Assembly: GCA_947259575.1 (NCBI GenBank)
Contig: CAMYMU010000032.1
Span: 114,452-178,451 of the forward strand
From: an uncultured Ectothiorhodospiraceae bacterium
GTDB lineage: Bacteria > Pseudomonadota > Gammaproteobacteria > UBA6429 > Thiohalophilaceae
Reading direction: 5' to 3'
Length of the DNA stretch: 64,000 bases
Every line of letters starts with the position of its first letter. The first letter of the stretch is position 1. Shown here one piece after another: positions 60,179-64,000 of this stretch. A model generated the notes under the pieces. That model was given only the letters and a program-made list of their open reading frames with translations, searched no databases and was not told where the DNA came from. The position numbers were made by a program, and so were the translations under genes.

Positions 60179-62755
60179 TCATTGTTTCTGCGCGGTCTGC
60201 AGGCCTGGAAGTTCCGGTAATGGCTCGGGTTTGCCTATGAAATAGCCCTGTCCAAAATCCACACCATATTGAGTGAGCTTATCTTTTGCCGACTGAGTCT
60301 CAATCCACTCGGCAATAATTTTTAATTGTGTTTTATGACCGATATTGGTGATCGCCTCGATGATCGCAGAGTTCAACTCGTTTTCGTGTAGACTTTTACA
60401 GAATACACCATCGATTTTTAGAACATCGACCTGTAGAGATTGAAGATAGGAAAATGAACTCATACCGGTACCAAAGTCATCCAGCGCAAATTTAAAACCT
60501 GCCCGACGCAATCTATTGATGAACTCACCGGCGATATTAAAGTTGCTGATAGCCGATGTTTCAGTGATCTCCAGACAGATAGATTGCGGATCAAGATTAC
60601 AACGTTGCGCTTGTTCAATAATGAAATCAGGAAATTCAATATCAGAAAAGATCTGACCGGAAAGGTTGATAAAGGCGGCCGGCAGACCATTAGCTACATA
60701 GTTACTTAGCGCCTGGGATTGTAAGTGCTCAAAGACATGGGTGACGACCCAGCGGTCAAGTTTTGGCATTAACTCATAACGCTCTGCAGCGGGCATGAAT
60801 GTGCCAGGGTAAAGCAGCTTACCTTCTTCATCCAGAAGCCTGACGAGATACTCATAGGATGGGGCGGTATCTTTATCCTGCAGTGAAGAAATGATTTGAC
60901 GGTGTAAAACAAATCGATCCTCTTCGAGGGCAAGATTAATTCGCTCAACAAACTGCATCTCACCGTGTCGTTGCAGCAAGTCTTCGTCATCGTGGGTAAA
61001 GATATGGATACGGTTACGCCCCATTTCTTTGGCAGCATAACAGGCCATGTCTGCTGCGCTGAGTAACTCAGCCCGGCTATAGGAATCATTATCAATCATG
61101 ACCAGCCCGATACTGGCGCCGACAGAAAAACGTTTGTCCATCCAGGCAAAGCGAAACTCTTTGATCTCCTCCAGCAGATCCTGTGCAAAAGACTGAGCCG
61201 CCTCTGTGCTGCTATTGTTGAGGATGATACCGAACTCATCGCCACCAAGCCGAGCGATCAAACCCTTGCCAATAACGGTATACCTGAGCATGTCTGCCAA
61301 CATGGCCAGCATTTTATCGCCAGCGGTATGACCGCAGGTATCATTGACGATCTTGAACTGGTCAAGATCGATATAGAGCAGGGCATACTGCTCATCGTTA
61401 TTAAGATTACTCTGAAGAATTTTATCAAAATGCTGCTCAAAGGCGAAACGGTTGAAGAGCTTGGTTAAAGGATCATGCATCGCCATAAAGCGGATCTGAT
61501 CTTCCACTTCTTTGCGACTGGTAATGTCTTCTGCGATACCAGTAATTTTTATAATCTTGCCCTGCGGGTCACGCAGCGGATAAGCTCGTGCCGAAATCCA
61601 GCGAATATCACCATCGTCTCTAATGATGCGATATTGTGGAAAGGCCGGATTCGATAAATCACCCGATGCCTTACGTTTCATATCCTCGACAACCATGGCC
61701 CGATCATCGGGATGAATGGAATCATGCCATGAGAAGGCGGATTGATATAATTTTTCTGTTTTCTGCCCCCAGATTTTTTCATAAGCGGGACTGATATAAA
61801 AAATTTCTTTCCAGTCTGGTGAACCGATCCAGAAAATTTCATTAATATTCTCAGCTATTTGCCGGAAACGAGATTCGCTTTCAGATAATGCCGCGGTTTT
61901 GAGTCTGACCTGCCTGCGTATGATCAACAGCATAATAGCCATCATCAGGAGTACGAATAAAATAACACCCAGCGAATATAACGCCCAGCTTGGAAATGAT
62001 CTGTCTACCGGGGCAATCAGCCATTTTGCGAGCGATTGATGGTAGGTAGAATTAATATCGCTTTTTTGTTCGGCCAGGTGTTTGTCAATCAATGATAGTA
62101 AGTTACTGTTTTTACCTTTAGGCGACGCAATCCTAACTTCAACCGGATTAAATATAATACCGGTTTCGAGTACATCGTAATCTTGTGCGTTTAATAGACT
62201 GATAACGCGATTGATCACCACCGCATCCACCTTACCTTCATCAGCAAGTCGTAACCCATCAAGATAGGACGGCACTTCGACAGCCTCAAACTCAAACTGG
62301 AATTGGGCCATGATTTGTTTGAACACTTTCGAGTGGATGCTGCGCGCCAGCAACGCCACGCGTTTGCCCTTGAGATCCTCAAGCGATGAGATCAACACAG
62401 AAGGGTTTCGATAAACAACCCCCCAGTTATTGATCACGGTTTCCTGGGTGTAATCAAATCGTTTGGCACGTTCTTGCGAATAAGCAATGCCCACCAGTAA
62501 ATCCAGCTCACCTTTTTCCAGTGCGGACAGGACTTCCTTCCAGGGCGCATGGATATACTCGAATTTGACCCCTTCCTCTTTAGCGACGGACTCAAGCACA
62601 TCGATGGACAGACCTGATAACTTTCCCGACGGGTCTTTGAAGATGATGGGCTTGTTGTCATAGACGCCCACGCGATAGGTTTTATCTGCCGCGAAGAGCG
62701 GATTGATGCTGATGACTAGCAGCAACAAAGACAGGATGAGTGATTCTTTTTGCAC
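60179..62755 (-). CDS. Periplasmic-sensor PAS-GGDEF-EAL cyclic-di-GMP enzyme
   Basis: The 858-residue inner-membrane protein has a signal peptide, a periplasmic solute-binding (SBP_bac_3) domain at 25-248 (YRVGVYDNKPIIFKDPSG), one membrane span (about 257-280), PAS 295-415, GGDEF 425-590 and EAL 600-850. The cyclase motif is intact GGDEF (504-508) without an RxxD inhibitory site. In the EAL domain the signature reads EYL, but the metal and catalytic residues are present: Glu635, Asn697, Glu729, Asp759/760 (DDFGTG), Lys780, Glu816 and Gln836. It may therefore be bifunctional or a phosphodiesterase, gated by a small periplasmic ligand, perhaps an amino acid. Confidence 0.92.
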   Translation of the reverse strand: MQKESLILSLLLLVISINPLFAADKTYRVGVYDNKPIIFKDPSGKLSGLSIDVLESVAKEEGVKFEYIHAPWKEVLSALEKGELDLLVGIAYSQERAKRFDYTQETVINNWGVVYRNPSVLISSLEDLKGKRVALLARSIHSKVFKQIMAQFQFEFEAVEVPSYLDGLRLADEGKVDAVVINRVISLLNAQDYDVLETGIIFNPVEVRIASPKGKNSNLLSLIDKHLAEQKSDINSTYHQSLAKWLIAPVDRSFPSWALYSLGVILFVLLMMAIMLLIIRRQVRLKTAALSESESRFRQIAENINEIFWIGSPDWKEIFYISPAYEKIWGQKTEKLYQSAFSWHDSIHPDDRAMVVEDMKRKASGDLSNPAFPQYRIIRDDGDIRWISARAYPLRDPQGKIIKITGIAEDITSRKEVEDQIRFMAMHDPLTKLFNRFAFEQHFDKILQSNLNNDEQYALLYIDLDQFKIVNDTCGHTAGDKMLAMLADMLRYTVIGKGLIARLGGDEFGIILNNSSTEAAQSFAQDLLEEIKEFRFAWMDKRFSVGASIGLVMIDNDSYSRAELLSAADMACYAAKEMGRNRIHIFTHDDEDLLQRHGEMQFVERINLALEEDRFVLHRQIISSLQDKDTAPSYEYLVRLLDEEGKLLYPGTFMPAAERYELMPKLDRWVVTHVFEHLQSQALSNYVANGLPAAFINLSGQIFSDIEFPDFIIEQAQRCNLDPQSICLEITETSAISNFNIAGEFINRLRRAGFKFALDDFGTGMSSFSYLQSLQVDVLKIDGVFCKSLHENELNSAIIEAITNIGHKTQLKIIAEWIETQSAKDKLTQYGVDFGQGYFIGKPEPLPELPGLQTAQKQ

Positions 62756-63002
62756 CGATACGCCTGTTATTTAACAAAAGTAGCGTGTATTGCGTGAGCG
62801 CCACCGAGTACTACTTTTAAGATGCCGATCACAAAAGACTAGCACATCAGTAAAGCCGGTTACTCTTTCCAGGGGAATCGGTGCCTAATCTAGCTTCATA
62901 ATCTAAGATAAATTAAATACTTATGCTAATAGTGTGTGTTTAGACGGCAAAGACTCGATATTCCCTTGCATCCACCCCCCGAACTCCGTTAATGTCAGCA
63001 TT

Positions 63003-63088
63003 CGACCGCCGGGGGTGCCCACTATATATATGGTGAGGCTGAGACAGACCCGAGACCTGATCCGGATAATACCGGCGTAGGCAAGGCG
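63003..63088 (+). ncRNA. TPP riboswitch (THI element)
   Basis: The aptamer landmarks occur in order: GGGGGTGCCC, GGTGAGGCTGAGA (the TPP pyrimidine-binding region), ACCTGATCCGGATAATACC and GGCGTAGGCAAGG. This is the thi-box that binds thiamine pyrophosphate and lowers expression of thiC. The boundaries are by eye, since the outer P1 helix is short. An expression platform with competing stems lies between it and the thiC start. Confidence 0.95.
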
Positions 63089-63110
63089 CAGATTTCTACC
63101 CCCCCACATC

Positions 63111-63190
63111 CAGTCCCGACTAGTTTGCAAGGACTGCATTTTAAGGGCTGCGGTCGTCCTAGCATTAGAGTGAGCATTGAGGACCAGACC
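63111..63190 (+). promoter_or_regulatory. Riboswitch expression platform that can mask the thiC ribosome binding site
   Basis: GGTCGTCCT (63152-63160) can pair with AGGAC (63180-63184, the Shine-Dalgarno region) plus GACC (63187-63190), nine pairs with a 2-base bulge ending right at ATG. The GTCCT part can instead pair with AGGAC at 63130-63134, and that segment in turn with CAGTCC (63111-63116). Mutually exclusive stems of this kind suggest translational control. Confidence 0.55.
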
Positions 63191-64000
63191 ATGAGCGCAA
63201 TACCCGAAGATTTCATCAAGAAAACGGCATCTTTATCTGAAGAAGTCACCCAGCCGTTTGCCGGTTCCAGGAAGATATACGTTGAGGGCAGTCGTCCGGA
63301 CATCCGCGTGCCGATGCGCGAAGTCGCCTGCGCCGATACCCATACGGGCAGCCCAGAAAATCCGGCTATCGAAAAGAACCCCCCTATCTATATATATGAT
63401 ACCTCTGGCCCCTATACCGACCCGGAGGCGAAAATCGACCTGCTCAAAGGCCTGGCACCACTGCGATCGGAGTGGATAAAAGGGGCCCAGCGCCAGAGTG
63501 ACCCCTCACTTGCGCACCTCCGATTCGAGCATATTCATGCGCCCTTAAAGGCAAAAGCCAATAAGAATGTGTCCCAAATGCACTACGCCAAACAGGGCAT
63601 CATCACCCCGGAGATGGAATACATCGCCATCCGCGAGAACAACAATCTCCAGGAAATGCGGGCCAAACCCGAATACGAGAAATTACTCCGCCAGCATAAG
63701 GGCGAGAACTTTGGAGCCAATATCCCCCAGGATCCAGATTGGCAAATCACCCCCGAATTTGTCCGCGACGAAGTCGCCAAAGGCCGCGCCATCATCCCGG
63801 CTAACATTAATCACCCCGAACTCGAGCCGATGATCATCGGCCGTAACTTCAGGGTCAAAATCAACACTAATATAGGCAACAGCGCCGTAACCTCATCCAT
63901 CGAGGAAGAAGTCGAGAAAATGGTGTGGAGTGCGCGCTGGGGTGGCGACACCTTGATGGACTTATCCACGGGTAAAAATATTCACGAGACCCGCGAATGG
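63191..64000 (+). CDS. thiC: Phosphomethylpyrimidine synthase ThiC (3' end missing)
   Basis: ThiC is a radical-SAM enzyme that rearranges aminoimidazole ribotide to the thiamine pyrimidine. The first 270 codons are present and the frame runs off the right edge. Family segments are [53 protein letters not shown], and [20 protein letters not shown] followed by [20 protein letters not shown]. The C-terminal CxxxxC..C iron-sulfur motif lies beyond the window. ATG at 63191 has GAGGA 8 bases upstream and a TPP riboswitch in its leader. Confidence 0.97.
   Translation, partial: MSAIPEDFIKKTASLSEEVTQPFAGSRKIYVEGSRPDIRVPMREVACADTHTGSPENPAIEKNPPIYIYDTSGPYTDPEAKIDLLKGLAPLRSEWIKGAQRQSDPSLAHLRFEHIHAPLKAKANKNVSQMHYAKQGIITPEMEYIAIRENNNLQEMRAKPEYEKLLRQHKGENFGANIPQDPDWQITPEFVRDEVAKGRAIIPANINHPELEPMIIGRNFRVKINTNIGNSAVTSSIEEEVEKMVWSARWGGDTLMDLSTGKNIHETREW

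Overview
The window is a stretch of gammaproteobacterial chromosome of moderate GC content. It carries several gene orders typical of gammaproteobacteria outside the Enterobacterales: aroQ-accB-accC, prmA-DUF3426-dusB-fis-purH, tlpA/dsbD/cutA beside fxsA-groES-groEL, and glnE-ilvE followed by lipopolysaccharide (LPS) core genes. A perfect CIRCE operator in front of groESL points to HrcA control, which also fits a non-enteric gammaproteobacterium. Species and genus cannot be read from the sequence. I saw no tRNA, rRNA, CRISPR array, insertion sequence, phage or integrase gene. Both ends cut through genes: a metallophosphatase on the left and thiC on the right.

Region by region. 1-8.4 kb: metallophosphatase end, then purH, fis, dusB, a DUF3426 zinc-ribbon membrane protein, prmA and a large PilZ-like protein, all leftward. 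8.4-9.3 kb: a small rightward unit (160 aa and 54 aa, both unknown) behind a palindromic operator candidate. 9.3-15.1 kb: leftward accC-accB-aroQ and tlpA-dsbD-cutA; this DsbD has two N-terminal redox domains. 15.2-22.2 kb: fxsA, CIRCE-controlled groESL, a 124-bp imperfect palindrome, glnE, ilvE and a zinc-finger protein. 22.4-30.1 kb: LPS inner core (hldE, hldD, waaF with an apparent ATT start, an O-antigen-ligase-like protein, a Kdo kinase) facing a single gene that fuses an LpxL-type acyltransferase to the Kdo transferase WaaA. 30.1-33.1 kb: isochorismatase-like hydrolase, TolC-like protein, rhodanese and pcm. 33.2-41.2 kb: an outer-core/polysaccharide island with three more GT9 enzymes, one GT4, one GT2, two FkbM methyltransferases and a class I methyltransferase. 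41.4-47.6 kb: a heavy-metal RND efflux operon (His-rich leader protein, CzcC, CzcB, CzcA). 47.7-52.0 kb: a large lipoprotein with acidic YD-like repeats, a decayed Ser/Thr kinase gene, a cysteine-dioxygenase-like cupin behind a near-ideal CRP site, and a Sel1 protein. 52.4-62.8 kb: a signalling block. 62.8-64 kb: a TPP riboswitch and the start of thiC.

The most notable system is the signalling block. A 1193-residue soluble hybrid histidine kinase carries two FixL-like PAS domains that keep the His of the FixL haem-ligand motif, two GAF domains and two receiver domains. It sits in one operon with a stand-alone receiver and an Hpt-REC-REC-GGDEF protein whose GGEEF active site and RxxD inhibitory site are intact. 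This reads as a complete phosphorelay, possibly oxygen- or redox-responsive, ending in cyclic di-GMP synthesis. Beside it lie another receiver, a periplasmic-sensor PAS-GGDEF-EAL protein and an HDOD protein; a PilZ-like candidate receptor lies elsewhere in the window. Function is inferred from domains only.
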